A DNA stretch of 22,982 nucleotides, taken from a virus. Position numbers and translations under genes: made by a program. Below, piece after piece: positions 6,337 through 15,361 of this stretch (the stretch's first letter is position 1; each line of letters opens with the position of its first letter). The notes below the pieces were generated by a model that worked only from the letters and a program-made list of their open reading frames with translations, made no database searches and was not told the origin of the DNA. The DNA lies in the IMG/VR virus record IMGVR_UViG_3300033182_001210, positions 1-22,982 of that record. The stretch is one strand, 5' to 3'.

Positions 6337-8096
6337 GCCGGTTTGCCTCTCCCGAAGTAGATCGCTTCCTGTCGCTGCTCGACGGCGTACGCCAAAACGG
6401 GCAGAACTGGTCTGCCAGATGTCCATGCAGGAACGACGACTCAAACCCGTCCCTGTCGATCGGGCAAGGACGAGACGGCCGCGTCCTCGTCACCTGCCAC
6501 CGCGGAACACCATGCTCAGTAGAGCAAATTTGTGACTCGATGGGCCTAGAGCTCGGCGATCTGTATCCGGTCGACGACGACTGGGAACCCGTCGAACGCA
6601 ACGACCCGAAAGTGACCCCACAAGGCGCATCATCAGTTTCCGTAAAGGCCAAAAAACAGAAGCTCGACCTCAAAGACACCTACGACTACACCGACACAGA
6701 CGGCAACCTGCTGTTCCAAAAACTGCGATTTGTGGACGAGAACGGCAAAAAAACATTCCGTCAACGTCGGCCGGTCGGCAACCGCTGGGAATACAACCTC
6801 GACGGCGTCACGCAAGTCTTATACCACCTGCCAGAAGTCGTCGAAGCCGTACGTGAAGGCAAAACCGTTGTCGTCGTGGAAGGCGAAAAAGATGTTGAGA
6901 CGCTGCGCGCCATGGGGCGGGTCGCAACAACCATGCCCGGCGGAGCCGGAAAGTGGCGTCCGGAACACACCGAGGCGCTACGCGGGGGCAACATCGTTGT
7001 TGTCGCAGACAACGATGAGCCCGGCAAAGCGCACGCCATCCAAGTCCGCGACGCCCTGACCGAGGCCGGCTGCTCCGTCCGAATGATGATCCCAGACGGG
7101 GTAAAAGACATCACCGATCTGATCGAAGCCGGTCGAGGACTCAAAGACCTACGCGACTTCGATGGCGAACTTCAGGAACCCGAACTGACAGACCCGATCC
7201 AGCCGGCGCTCAACAAGATCGAAAACCTGCTCGCACGCGACGACATACCTCTGTCGTCGAAGATCACCCGCGCGACGATGATCCTCGACGAACTTCGGCC
7301 ACAGACCACAGCCCGACCAGCCGGCCGTCTTGTCAAATGGTCCGACTTCGTCGACGAAGCTGTCGACGATTCATACGACTGGGTGATACCCGGCCTTCTA
7401 GAACGCGGCGAGCGCGTCATAATCGTGGCCAGTGAGGGCATAGGGAAAACAATGCTTGGCCGTCAGGTAGCGCTCTGCACCGCTTCCGGCATACACCCGT
7501 TCACCTTCGAACGCATGGAGCCCATCCGCACCCTGATGGTCGACTTGGAGAACCCGCAGCGGATCATCCGCAGAACGTCGATCGACATTCAGAAGAAGGC
7601 TCAGATGTTCGGTTTTTGCGACGATCCGCAGGCCCATTTGTTCATCAAACCTGACGGCCTCGACCTTCTGCAGTCCGGGGATCGCGTGCTGTTGGAGAAC
7701 GCGATCGAGCAGACAAAACCCGACCTCCTGCTGCTGGGTCCGGTGTACAAGTCGTTCGTTGATCCGGGCGGACGTACCAGTGAAGCAATTGCTATTGAGG
7801 TCGCTAAATATTTTGACTCATTACGAGAGTGGTTTAATTGCGCCATGTGGTTTGAGCACCACGCACCCTTAGGGTCTACAATGTCTTCAAGGGATTTGCG
7901 ACCTTTCGGCTCCGCTGTGTGGTCAAGGTGGCCCGAGTTCGGGCTCAGCCTCCAACCAGACCCGACGGCAACCACAGGATATGTTTACGACGTAAACCAC
8001 TTCCGCGGCGCTCGAGACAGGCGACGATTCCCTACAAAAATGATGCGCGGGCGAAGATTCCCATTCGAAGTCCTCGAATTCATGGCGGTCGACTAA
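6333..8096 (+). CDS. Bifunctional DNA primase/helicase (Zn finger, TOPRIM, RecA/RepA-like ATPase)
   Basis: This 587-aa protein joins a primase half to an ATPase half. Cys30, Cys32, Cys55 and Cys61 form a primase-type zinc site. The TOPRIM domain has VVVEGEKD (E183, acidic site 1), MPGG at 201-204 and VVADNDEPG (D226 and D228 region) for metal binding. The C-terminal half has a Walker A, ASEGIGKT (366-373), a Walker B-like strand RTLMVDLEN (399-407) and a further strand DLLLLGP. This is the RepA/AAA_25 type of hexameric helicase. It would make primers and unwind the fork. The start is GTG, overlapping the preceding stop (GTGA). The last base of its TAA begins the next ATG (TAATG). The enzyme family is clear; the exact split of activities is inferred. 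Confidence 0.9.
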   Translation: MSRFASPEVDRFLSLLDGVRQNGQNWSARCPCRNDDSNPSLSIGQGRDGRVLVTCHRGTPCSVEQICDSMGLELGDLYPVDDDWEPVERNDPKVTPQGASSVSVKAKKQKLDLKDTYDYTDTDGNLLFQKLRFVDENGKKTFRQRRPVGNRWEYNLDGVTQVLYHLPEVVEAVREGKTVVVVEGEKDVETLRAMGRVATTMPGGAGKWRPEHTEALRGGNIVVVADNDEPGKAHAIQVRDALTEAGCSVRMMIPDGVKDITDLIEAGRGLKDLRDFDGELQEPELTDPIQPALNKIENLLARDDIPLSSKITRATMILDELRPQTTARPAGRLVKWSDFVDEAVDDSYDWVIPGLLERGERVIIVASEGIGKTMLGRQVALCTASGIHPFTFERMEPIRTLMVDLENPQRIIRRTSIDIQKKAQMFGFCDDPQAHLFIKPDGLDLLQSGDRVLLENAIEQTKPDLLLLGPVYKSFVDPGGRTSEAIAIEVAKYFDSLREWFNCAMWFEHHAPLGSTMSSRDLRPFGSAVWSRWPEFGLSLQPDPTATTGYVYDVNHFRGARDRRRFPTKMMRGRRFPFEVLEFMAVD

Positions 8097-8770
8097 TGGC
8101 AAAGCAAAATGGGTTAACACGAGAATTTCTTGCCGAACGAGACGTTCGCGTATTCAAAATGCGGCAAGCAGGCGTCGCCCCCTCCGAAATTGCTCGCAGA
8201 TTCGGCATGAGCACCAACGCTGTAAACAGCGCCATCAAACGCCAACTCGAAAAACTCAATCGAGAAGCCCTGATGGCGTATCCCGAAGTTCTGCGCATGG
8301 AACTCGAACGCCTCGACGCACTTCAACAGGCGATCTGGCCTCTAACACAGCACCGCAAAATCACTACGGATGACGGTCAAGAAGTCGCAGTAGAGCCTGA
8401 TATGAAAGCCATCCAACAGGTTCTTGGGATTATGGATCGGCGATCACGGCTGCTCGGCATGGAGCAAACGAACGTCAACCTCCAAGTCGAACAAGTCGAA
8501 CCCCAGCGCGCCGCGCTCGCCGGAGCCGCAGACAACGCTGCCGCCGCGATCGACGCGTTCGACCCTGAAAAAGAAGCAAAACAGCTGCTCGAGCTCATGG
8601 GCAACGCCGGCGTACTCCCCGCAGAAACAGTGAACTCTTTGCTGTATGATTCACCCAAGGCTGAACTAGAAGAAGCCAAAATAGATCAGGAGCCAGAGCA
8701 GCGTGAGCCAGAGAAGGAAATCCTCTACGGAGAAATTATCCACCCCGGTGGACATAACCCCACCAGCTGA
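8096..8770 (+). CDS. HTH DNA-binding protein, terminase-small-subunit-like
   Basis: The ATG at 8096 overlaps the primase stop; an open frame upstream to 7919 lies inside the primase gene and is rejected. The 224-aa product begins with a helix-turn-helix (FKMRQAGVAPSEIARRFGMS, residues 19-38, then a recognition helix TNAVNSAIKRQL). This is followed by a helical region LERLDALQQAIWPLTQ and then AIQQVLGIMDRRSRLLGMEQ. The Ala-rich and Glu-rich C-terminus looks disordered. The LERLDAL...W...MDRRSRLLG layout is like that of small terminase subunits and related DNA-recognition proteins of actinophages. However, no large terminase gene follows, so a replication or regulatory DNA-binding role is equally possible. 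Confidence 0.7.
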   Translation: MAKQNGLTREFLAERDVRVFKMRQAGVAPSEIARRFGMSTNAVNSAIKRQLEKLNREALMAYPEVLRMELERLDALQQAIWPLTQHRKITTDDGQEVAVEPDMKAIQQVLGIMDRRSRLLGMEQTNVNLQVEQVEPQRAALAGAADNAAAAIDAFDPEKEAKQLLELMGNAGVLPAETVNSLLYDSPKAELEEAKIDQEPEQREPEKEILYGEIIHPGGHNPTS

Positions 8771-9071
8771 GGACAACATTGTCGCAGCGATAGACAAAGT
8801 CGCTGAAACGCTCGAGCCCACAATTCCCGCAAACACAGGTGCGGAAGACGGCGGGACCGCCTCCAAGCAGGTTCTCATTCGGGCAACCGAGCAGGACCAC
8901 GAACGCTGGAAACTTGCCGCCGAGGCCAAAGGCATCAGCATGTCCGAATTCATTCGCAACCTGTGCAACGCTGCTGCGACCGACATTCTGGACTGCTCTC
9001 ACCCTCCGGAAATGCGGAAAGCGTACCCTTGGTCAGAAAAATGCATGGCCTGCGGTCACCGCTTTCGGTGA
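8703..9071 (+). CDS. Ribbon-helix-helix protein with C-terminal zinc ribbon
   Basis: This 122-aa product starts at GTG 8703, within the upstream gene (68-bp overlap), with AGGAG ten bases before it. A later GTG at 8748 is a weaker alternative. The first 50 residues are low-complexity. A ribbon-helix-helix domain follows: the strand KQVLIRATEQDHERW and helices LAAEAKGISMSEFIRNLCNA (residues about 55-90), as in Arc/CopG repressors. The C-terminus has Cys97-His and CMACGH (Cys114, Cys117), a plausible zinc-binding end. The protein should bind DNA as a dimer. It precedes the giant ART gene by 17 bp and could regulate it; this is inference from position. Confidence 0.7.
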   Translation: MSQRRKSSTEKLSTPVDITPPAEDNIVAAIDKVAETLEPTIPANTGAEDGGTASKQVLIRATEQDHERWKLAAEAKGISMSEFIRNLCNAAATDILDCSHPPEMRKAYPWSEKCMACGHRFR

Positions 9072-9088
9072 TGTGAGAAAATATTTGA

Positions 9089-12000
9089 ATGGCCAGACCG
9101 CGCAAAAGGCTTCGAATCGAGCCGTACAAACCCGACGCAGTTGACGCTGACTGGGACGGAATCGTTCAAGAAGGCACCGCGTGGGAACGGCCACGTGGCA
9201 CCCGCATTTTTGACGAAGCGGGAGAAGAAATCAAACGTGGTGCTATTCGTGGCTTTGATGCGGCCGACGCCACCCCGATCCGGTTCATTGACGCTGACGG
9301 CAATGAGGTCGAGTACCGGCAGACGTGGAAAGAGGCGCGGAAGCAGACCCAACGCCGGCCTCTCGGGCGAACGCTTGCGGAACGTGGAGCACCGTCCCTT
9401 GCGAGCCGACAGGAATCGCTCGGTCAACGATTCGGAAATCTTGGGGACAGCGGTGTTCCTGATCTTATTTATGCGCTCGATGTTGAGTTTGACGAGCTGC
9501 CAGATTTCATCGATGTTGATATGGACCGTGGCGACATTATTGACGCACGACGCGAATGGTGGGCTCAGACTCGCCTTGCCCAGCTGGTCACCGACCTGAA
9601 AAGTTCGACGCAGGCCCGACGTGACGCTGCCCGTATCCATAACCCGCACGCCCACTACATGTTGGACTGGGGAAATCGAAAAACTGTTTCAGAGTGGGAA
9701 CAATACCGAAATGCTCTCCGGCAGGCAATTGCTGAGGCTGCTGACGACAAAGAACGTCGAGCACTTCAGGGTGAGCTGAACGCTTCCGAAGATATCGAAA
9801 AACTTGAGAACTGGCTGTCCGGTCAGGACATCACAACGGAAGATATGGAAGCCGTCGCTGACGCCGCAGCACAAACGCAAGCGCGGCGGGCGCAGCCGGA
9901 ACAGGGAACACCGGAAGCGATCCGGCAGCGGAACGCTGAAGTCATTTCTCAAATTGAGGCTGCCGGGGGTTTCTTCAACTTTTCTGCTCTCACACACGAA
10001 GAGCGCAACGCATTTATCGAACAGGAAAAACCGAAGACTGTCTCTTCGCTGATTAGGGCCAACCCGGAAAGTGCGCGCAACAGTATTCGCAAAAGATGGA
10101 CGTCTTTAATTGACGAGAAAAAAGAGACAGTCGCGTATTACGAGGGGCTGGTTGATAAGGCGACAAACCCAGAAGATAAGGAACGGTTTCGTCAGAGAGC
10201 AGCCCTCGCAAGGCGGGTGGTCGAATATTTAGAAACTCACGATTCCGACGAGGTTATTGACGAAATCGCTAAGTTAACCAGAAGCTTGGTTGAAGACGAA
10301 GATACTCGTGTGGCAGTTCAAATGCCAGTCGGGAAATTGTCCGACTTTCTATCTCAAGGCTACAAAACCACACACGAAGCACATAGCGACCATAGTGCGT
10401 CAGATATTCGAACCGCGTATGAAGTAACTCAAGGAATCCCGGTCGACGCCCCAGCGTCAATTCGGCCAGCGTCCGGATATCTGCAAAACGGTGCGCGCCG
10501 CCGAGCCGCACGTCAGGTCGCAATCGAAGAAGGTACCGTCAACCCAGATGCCGCCACCGGCGTCGCACAGCACAACGCCGGAAATGCTGGACTGTACGGC
10601 GGAATCCAGATGATCATGAAGCCGGAAGTCGGTGGGCGAACACGATTCGGCATGGGTGACTCATTCAACGCCAGCATCCGATCCGCCCCACTGAATGGAG
10701 CGACAGATGACCAGCTTATCGACGCAGTGCTCGCCACGGACGGGGGCAAAGGCGCAACGATGGATGCGGAAAAAAAACGATTTATGGATCTGGTGGAAGT
10801 TCTCGCCACCGGCGGAAACTCGGAACTTTTTGGCGCCAACCCGGTTAACGACCGCGTGGTCGAAAAATTTGGACTGCCCTCACAGCAGGGGTCAACTGAC
10901 TACTGGGAAACTCTGATCTTCGGCTCTTTCAACATAACTGATATAGAAGAAATCTTCATCCCGGAAGCCGACATACCGAGAACCGTCAAGCCGAAGGCAA
11001 ACTTCGGAAAAGATGCACGAGACTGGCTCGCCCAGTCCCTAAGAGATAATCCTGAACTGTTTCAGTACCTCTCGGCAGGTCAGATTCAAGAACTTAGACG
11101 ACTTGTTGAGCTGCACCCAGAAGAAGCCGCGCGTTTGTCGGAGAAACTCTCTAACGTTCTTAACTTCATTGACGAGCTGCGAGACCAGCAAAACTTTGTG
11201 CAGCGTATCGCTGACGTCTCCCCAGACACCAAGGTTACGATCACTACACCAAAAGGTGAGTCGCATCTCCGACCCGCCATGTTCAATCTGCCGGAAGATG
11301 GGGACGTGATGGGGTTCCTTGAGGGGAGAATTGAGTTCCATGTAAACTCAATCTTCGAACAGCTGCGCGAGCTGCCGACCGGCCCAGCAACAGATATCGA
11401 TCGGCAAGGGTTTGACCTCGGTGTCGCCGATGACATTGACGCCATGTCAGCCGACTGGACTGAAATCGAAACCAAAGCGTCGCGTGCTCGGCTACGCCTC
11501 CAGCCGTACGACCCGGACGCCAAAGACGCCGATGGTGACGGCATTGTTCAGGAAGGCACTGCATGGGAACGTCCTGCGGGATGGAAAATTCTTGACGAGT
11601 TCGGCGAAGAAATCGCAGCCGGACGAATTCTTGGCCGTGTCCCCGACAACGTTACATACGTAAATGAAAAAGGTGAGAAAGACACCTACACGCCGAAGCC
11701 GCCGGAGCAGGACACGCCCGACGGGAGAACATCAAGCCCGGCAATCTCCGGCCTCCCCACCCTCGGTGAGATGGCCCGCGGTCAGCATCCGGACAACGAA
11801 GAACGACAAAAGCCGAAGCCTCCCCCCGCACCAAAAAGCAAAGTTCCGAAAAAGCCCGAGGACGAAGCCGAAGAGCGTACTCCCGGCGAAATCCTGTTCG
11901 GCACCCCTGAAGAACCGATCGAATGGGAAGAACTTGCAGACATTTTTGAGGAAGAAGGTTTCCAGCCGATCCGAAATCAATGGCAACAAGACATGTCGTT

Positions 12001-14413
12001 CGAAGAATTTTTGGAGGAGCTGTTCAGCCCAGACGGCGCTTTCCACACCTACTGGATCAACTGGAACGAGTGTCGTGAAATTCGACAGTGGGGCTACAGG
12101 CTGTCTGGAACAACCCCGGGAAGTTCGGACCCGAACCTGACGCGCACCGACGGATATTTCGGGGTTGGTCTCGGATACATCGTCACCCCAGAAGAAATGC
12201 GAAATCTCGCTATCGGCGTTATGGCGCTCATCGCCAAACGGCGACGTGAACGTGCCGAAGGTGATCGACGAGAAGTGCCGAAACTGTACCGGGCGGTCGA
12301 TGTTGACGACCTCGACGAGTTTCTGGAAGCGTTCCAAGAAGGCGAATTTGTTGACATCCCGTTGCTTGCTACCGCGCAAAGCAGCGAGGGTGAAGGCCAT
12401 GTCGCAAACTTGACGCGCTACGGAACCGAAGTGCTCATGGAGATCCAAGACGCGGACGGGCACTCCAACGGCGAAATGTTCATTGTGTACAGCTGGGAAG
12501 ACGAACTTGACTCCCTCGACAAAGCGTACGACATCATCAATCAAAATCTGGAAGATATTCGCGAAATTCTTTCGGACGGTGATCTTGATCCGGACGACAT
12601 TCGTTCATACGAAAACCAGCAACGCGACTTGACGGAGTTTCTTGGTCGGCTCCGAGTGACCCGAGCCAGACTTCGTGGCGGCATCGACGGTTTAGATGAC
12701 GATGACCGCGATTTTCTGGTTCGTGTACGCGAAGAGATTGCCAGCGGGCACTACCTCGATTTTCGGGAAATGACCGGCCATCCGTATCGCGTCACGGGAG
12801 AGGCGATGTTGGCCGACTCAAAGCTCAAGCCGGACCACCCTGACTTTTTCCCGGACGGCGACTACTACGAGACGTTGATGGACTCGCTACCCGAGGACGA
12901 CCCGCGAAGGCAAATTGAGGTCGTTACCGGTGGCCGCTTCGAAGTTGTGTCGGTTGACGAAGAAACCGATCCGCTGACCCCATATAGCCATCGGATCGTG
13001 CTCAAACAAGTCGGAGTGTTTGACCCCGTGAACCCGGGTCGAATTGTTGGCGAGATTGAAGACGTTGAAGAGTTTGATGATCGCCCACCGACAACGCTGG
13101 CAGAGCAGGCCGGCGACTATTCGAGTCTTCCTTTAGACCCGGACACGCCTGTCCCCGCCGCATTGTTCGACGACTGGACAGAGAGCGGCGTGAACGCGCT
13201 GGCCCAGACAAGCGATCAAACGCGGATGCGTCACCTCGTAACCGCATTTTGGGAAGGCGACTTCTCGTGGGTGCTCGAATGGCTCCACTCCGGATACGCC
13301 AGCGTCGCAGCTGAAGAAGGTTTTGCCGACTTGGGGGACGAGGGTCTTGACGATGTCACCTTGGCCGACATTCGCGCGTATGTTCAAGGTGAAATAGAGC
13401 AAGCCCGTGAATCAATTCAAACTCACGATGGCACCCGTGACGGCAAATACATTTTTGTGTGGCGTGGCGGTCGAGTCGGCGACAAAATGCTGGTATCCGT
13501 CGCAGCAGACGACGGCCGCGACCGAGGTGCCGAAAAGATCGCAGCAAAATACGGCGACGCATACCGTTACAGAATTCCCGTCGACGCCGTCTACTACGAA
13601 GAACGAGACGGCGAATCCGGAGAATTCCTTGTCGACGCGTCACGTCTCGAACTGATCGACAAAGATGGAACACCTGTCGGCCCGCTCGGCGACCGTGAAG
13701 ACACCCCGTTCAGTAACTTTATGCGCAACCTTTTCGAAGAAAACATTCCGGGCTGGATCAGAACCGACGAAGACAAAGTTCAAGAAGCGTACCGAGCGTT
13801 CGAAAACCAAGATCCAGATGACGAAGACGGAATGTCAGAAGAAGATCTGTATGAGCAGCTTCGACAGTTCGAGTTGGAAGCACGACAAGAGTTGTATGCC
13901 CGTCTTGCCGAGGTCGCCGGCTGGCCCGCTGCGGACGCCCTCGAAAAATGGATCACAGGGTACATGGGCACCACCGAGTCCATACGTGAAGACGTTGTTC
14001 GCGGCGAACCACGCGCCCGTCCGCTCCTCGAGTTGATCGACGCCTCAGACGAAGTTGATTTCCCGCTATACCGCGGCATGCGGCTATCTAAAGAACAGCT
14101 GGAAGAAATGTTGGAGCGCGGCCGCATCAACTTCCCAATCGGCGCGACCAGCACGTCATCATCCTCAGCCGCGGAATATGGCCCGGTCATGTTCCGAATC
14201 GAAGGTGCGCAGGCATTCCCCGCCCACTACTTCTCACCAATCGACGAAAACGAATGGCTCATATCCGGCGAGTTCGAAATCGTGGAAGTTGGATCTTTTG
14301 TTGACAGAATGGGCAACGACACCGGCAAAACACTGATCGTGGTCCGCCCAACCGGCAGAAACTACCTCGACAACCAAGAGCAGCTCGCAGCCGAAGGACT
14401 AGAAGCAGAATGA
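9089..14413 (+). CDS. Giant multidomain ADP-ribosyltransferase protein (1774 aa)
   Basis: The C-terminal domain is an R-S-E ADP-ribosyltransferase: YRGM with Arg1662, GATSTSSS with Ser1688-Thr-Ser1690, and Glu1720-Asn-Glu1722 as the ExE catalytic motif. Such enzymes transfer ADP-ribose from NAD to protein targets. Two further regions look like diverged ART folds: one at about 1063-1290 (LYRAV Arg1068, ATAQSS, Gln1275-Ile-Glu1277) and one at about 1455-1515 (VWRGG Arg1459, GESGEFLV). A fourth region, about 430-620 (RPASGY Arg459, then YGGIQMIMKPEVGGRTRFG and WETLIFG), resembles a domain of actinophage virion proteins. A DxDxDG-EGTAWERP module occurs twice, near residues 8-55 and 802-850. A Pro/Lys/Glu-rich linker follows at about 865-920. 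The Shine-Dalgarno is weak. The likely role is a virion-carried or early effector acting on host proteins; the targets are unknown. Confidence 0.8.
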   Translation: MARPRKRLRIEPYKPDAVDADWDGIVQEGTAWERPRGTRIFDEAGEEIKRGAIRGFDAADATPIRFIDADGNEVEYRQTWKEARKQTQRRPLGRTLAERGAPSLASRQESLGQRFGNLGDSGVPDLIYALDVEFDELPDFIDVDMDRGDIIDARREWWAQTRLAQLVTDLKSSTQARRDAARIHNPHAHYMLDWGNRKTVSEWEQYRNALRQAIAEAADDKERRALQGELNASEDIEKLENWLSGQDITTEDMEAVADAAAQTQARRAQPEQGTPEAIRQRNAEVISQIEAAGGFFNFSALTHEERNAFIEQEKPKTVSSLIRANPESARNSIRKRWTSLIDEKKETVAYYEGLVDKATNPEDKERFRQRAALARRVVEYLETHDSDEVIDEIAKLTRSLVEDEDTRVAVQMPVGKLSDFLSQGYKTTHEAHSDHSASDIRTAYEVTQGIPVDAPASIRPASGYLQNGARRRAARQVAIEEGTVNPDAATGVAQHNAGNAGLYGGIQMIMKPEVGGRTRFGMGDSFNASIRSAPLNGATDDQLIDAVLATDGGKGATMDAEKKRFMDLVEVLATGGNSELFGANPVNDRVVEKFGLPSQQGSTDYWETLIFGSFNITDIEEIFIPEADIPRTVKPKANFGKDARDWLAQSLRDNPELFQYLSAGQIQELRRLVELHPEEAARLSEKLSNVLNFIDELRDQQNFVQRIADVSPDTKVTITTPKGESHLRPAMFNLPEDGDVMGFLEGRIEFHVNSIFEQLRELPTGPATDIDRQGFDLGVADDIDAMSADWTEIETKASRARLRLQPYDPDAKDADGDGIVQEGTAWERPAGWKILDEFGEEIAAGRILGRVPDNVTYVNEKGEKDTYTPKPPEQDTPDGRTSSPAISGLPTLGEMARGQHPDNEERQKPKPPPAPKSKVPKKPEDEAEERTPGEILFGTPEEPIEWEELADIFEEEGFQPIRNQWQQDMSFEEFLEELFSPDGAFHTYWINWNECREIRQWGYRLSGTTPGSSDPNLTRTDGYFGVGLGYIVTPEEMRNLAIGVMALIAKRRRERAEGDRREVPKLYRAVDVDDLDEFLEAFQEGEFVDIPLLATAQSSEGEGHVANLTRYGTEVLMEIQDADGHSNGEMFIVYSWEDELDSLDKAYDIINQNLEDIREILSDGDLDPDDIRSYENQQRDLTEFLGRLRVTRARLRGGIDGLDDDDRDFLVRVREEIASGHYLDFREMTGHPYRVTGEAMLADSKLKPDHPDFFPDGDYYETLMDSLPEDDPRRQIEVVTGGRFEVVSVDEETDPLTPYSHRIVLKQVGVFDPVNPGRIVGEIEDVEEFDDRPPTTLAEQAGDYSSLPLDPDTPVPAALFDDWTESGVNALAQTSDQTRMRHLVTAFWEGDFSWVLEWLHSGYASVAAEEGFADLGDEGLDDVTLADIRAYVQGEIEQARESIQTHDGTRDGKYIFVWRGGRVGDKMLVSVAADDGRDRGAEKIAAKYGDAYRYRIPVDAVYYEERDGESGEFLVDASRLELIDKDGTPVGPLGDREDTPFSNFMRNLFEENIPGWIRTDEDKVQEAYRAFENQDPDDEDGMSEEDLYEQLRQFELEARQELYARLAEVAGWPAADALEKWITGYMGTTESIREDVVRGEPRARPLLELIDASDEVDFPLYRGMRLSKEQLEEMLERGRINFPIGATSTSSSSAAEYGPVMFRIEGAQAFPAHYFSPIDENEWLISGEFEIVEVGSFVDRMGNDTGKTLIVVRPTGRNYLDNQEQLAAEGLEAE

Positions 14414-14715
14414 AACCAAAACTCCTATCCACCGCAGCAAACGGCGACCAGTTGTGGGTCAACCGCAAACACCCGAACGGCAAAATGTCCGGCTTCATTC
14501 TACAAATCAACAAAATCAAACGACCCGTTGACGACGTCGGCATGGCCCTTCAGTCAGACCGCTGGCCGTCAGGCGAAAACATCGACAAATACCTGCAGCG
14601 CCGCGAACCAAAAAAACCGAAGCTCATCAACTACCCTGACTTCGACCGACCGATGAACAGAATGCGGAAACCAGACAATGACGACACTCCACGTCCAAGA
14701 CAACGCCCTACCTGA
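14410..14715 (+). CDS. Small basic protein coupled to the giant ART gene
   Basis: This 101-aa product starts in the ATGA overlap with the giant ART gene. It opens with MKPKLLSTAANGDQLWVNRK, contains a segment that could form a small beta domain (GKMSGFILQINKIKRPVDDVG), and ends in a Pro/Arg-rich tail (PDFDRPMNRMRKPDNDD). No family is recognised and there is no signal peptide. Strict coupling to a toxin-like ART suggests a partner such as a chaperone or an immunity factor, but position alone does not show this. It overlaps the following oxygenase gene by 38 bases. Confidence 0.65.
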   Translation: MKPKLLSTAANGDQLWVNRKHPNGKMSGFILQINKIKRPVDDVGMALQSDRWPSGENIDKYLQRREPKKPKLINYPDFDRPMNRMRKPDNDDTPRPRQRPT

Positions 14716-15361
14716 ACCACTGCTACGCAGAGTCGCCAAAGACCCAAACTTTTTCCCAGCCGACATGTCGCTTCACGACAACATCGGCGAATACCTCAAC
14801 AGCTACCACGATCAAGAATGCGACTGCTTCGCCCCCTACATGTTTTGGGACGGATGGCTCAACTCGCCCGCTGACACGCTCCGCAAACAGGTCATCCAAG
14901 TCTTATGGTCGCAGCCCGGACTGCTGCCGTTCCCTATCGAAGAAGTTGCCGGGTTCGAATACTGGACCCGCACCTTCGGAGTCGGCCAATACCTCGGCGT
15001 TCACTGCGACGAAGACACGTTTCAGTACGCCAAGGACAGGTACTACCGTGGGCCCGCGATCGGCTGCGTCTGGTACGGCACCAGCGAATCGACCGGCGGG
15101 TTCCTCGAACTGCACGCCACCACCATCCTCGAAGGGAAAGATTCCCTTGAACGAGAGCAACTCGATGCGCTAATGTCGGCACCCGAGGAACGTGAACGGA
15201 TCATGTACCGGCCTAATCGGCTGGTCGTGTTCGATGCCGGTCACCGGCTTCACGAGACAACGAAAACTCTTACCGGCAAGCGTCAGGTGATGGTGGTCAA
15301 CGTGTGGCACCGCGACAATCCGCCGAGCGCAATCGAAACAGGCGAATTTTTTTACGAATGA
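14678..15361 (+). CDS. 2-oxoglutarate/Fe(II)-dependent oxygenase
   Basis: The 227-aa product has the prolyl-4-hydroxylase-like iron site. His109-x-Asp111 lies in LGVHCDEDT after a YWTRTFGVGQYL strand, and the distal His (His192, or His189) lies in FDAGHRLHETTKTL. Arg202 in KRQVMVVNVW is positioned to bind 2-oxoglutarate. The core strand GPAIGCVWYG and turn STGGFLELHAT match the usual GGxL segment. Such enzymes hydroxylate protein side chains, nucleobases or small molecules with O2 and 2-oxoglutarate; the substrate cannot be read from sequence. A start at ATG 14678, with CGGAAA eight bases upstream, overlaps the preceding gene. Its own stop overlaps the next start (ATGA). Confidence 0.85.
   Translation: MTTLHVQDNALPEPLLRRVAKDPNFFPADMSLHDNIGEYLNSYHDQECDCFAPYMFWDGWLNSPADTLRKQVIQVLWSQPGLLPFPIEEVAGFEYWTRTFGVGQYLGVHCDEDTFQYAKDRYYRGPAIGCVWYGTSESTGGFLELHATTILEGKDSLEREQLDALMSAPEERERIMYRPNRLVVFDAGHRLHETTKTLTGKRQVMVVNVWHRDNPPSAIETGEFFYE

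Noticed and set aside
11732-12544. Leftward 270-aa frame inside the giant gene
   Set aside because: It lies wholly opposite the giant ART gene, has no recognisable motif, ribosome site or promoter, and is explained by codon bias of the plus strand.
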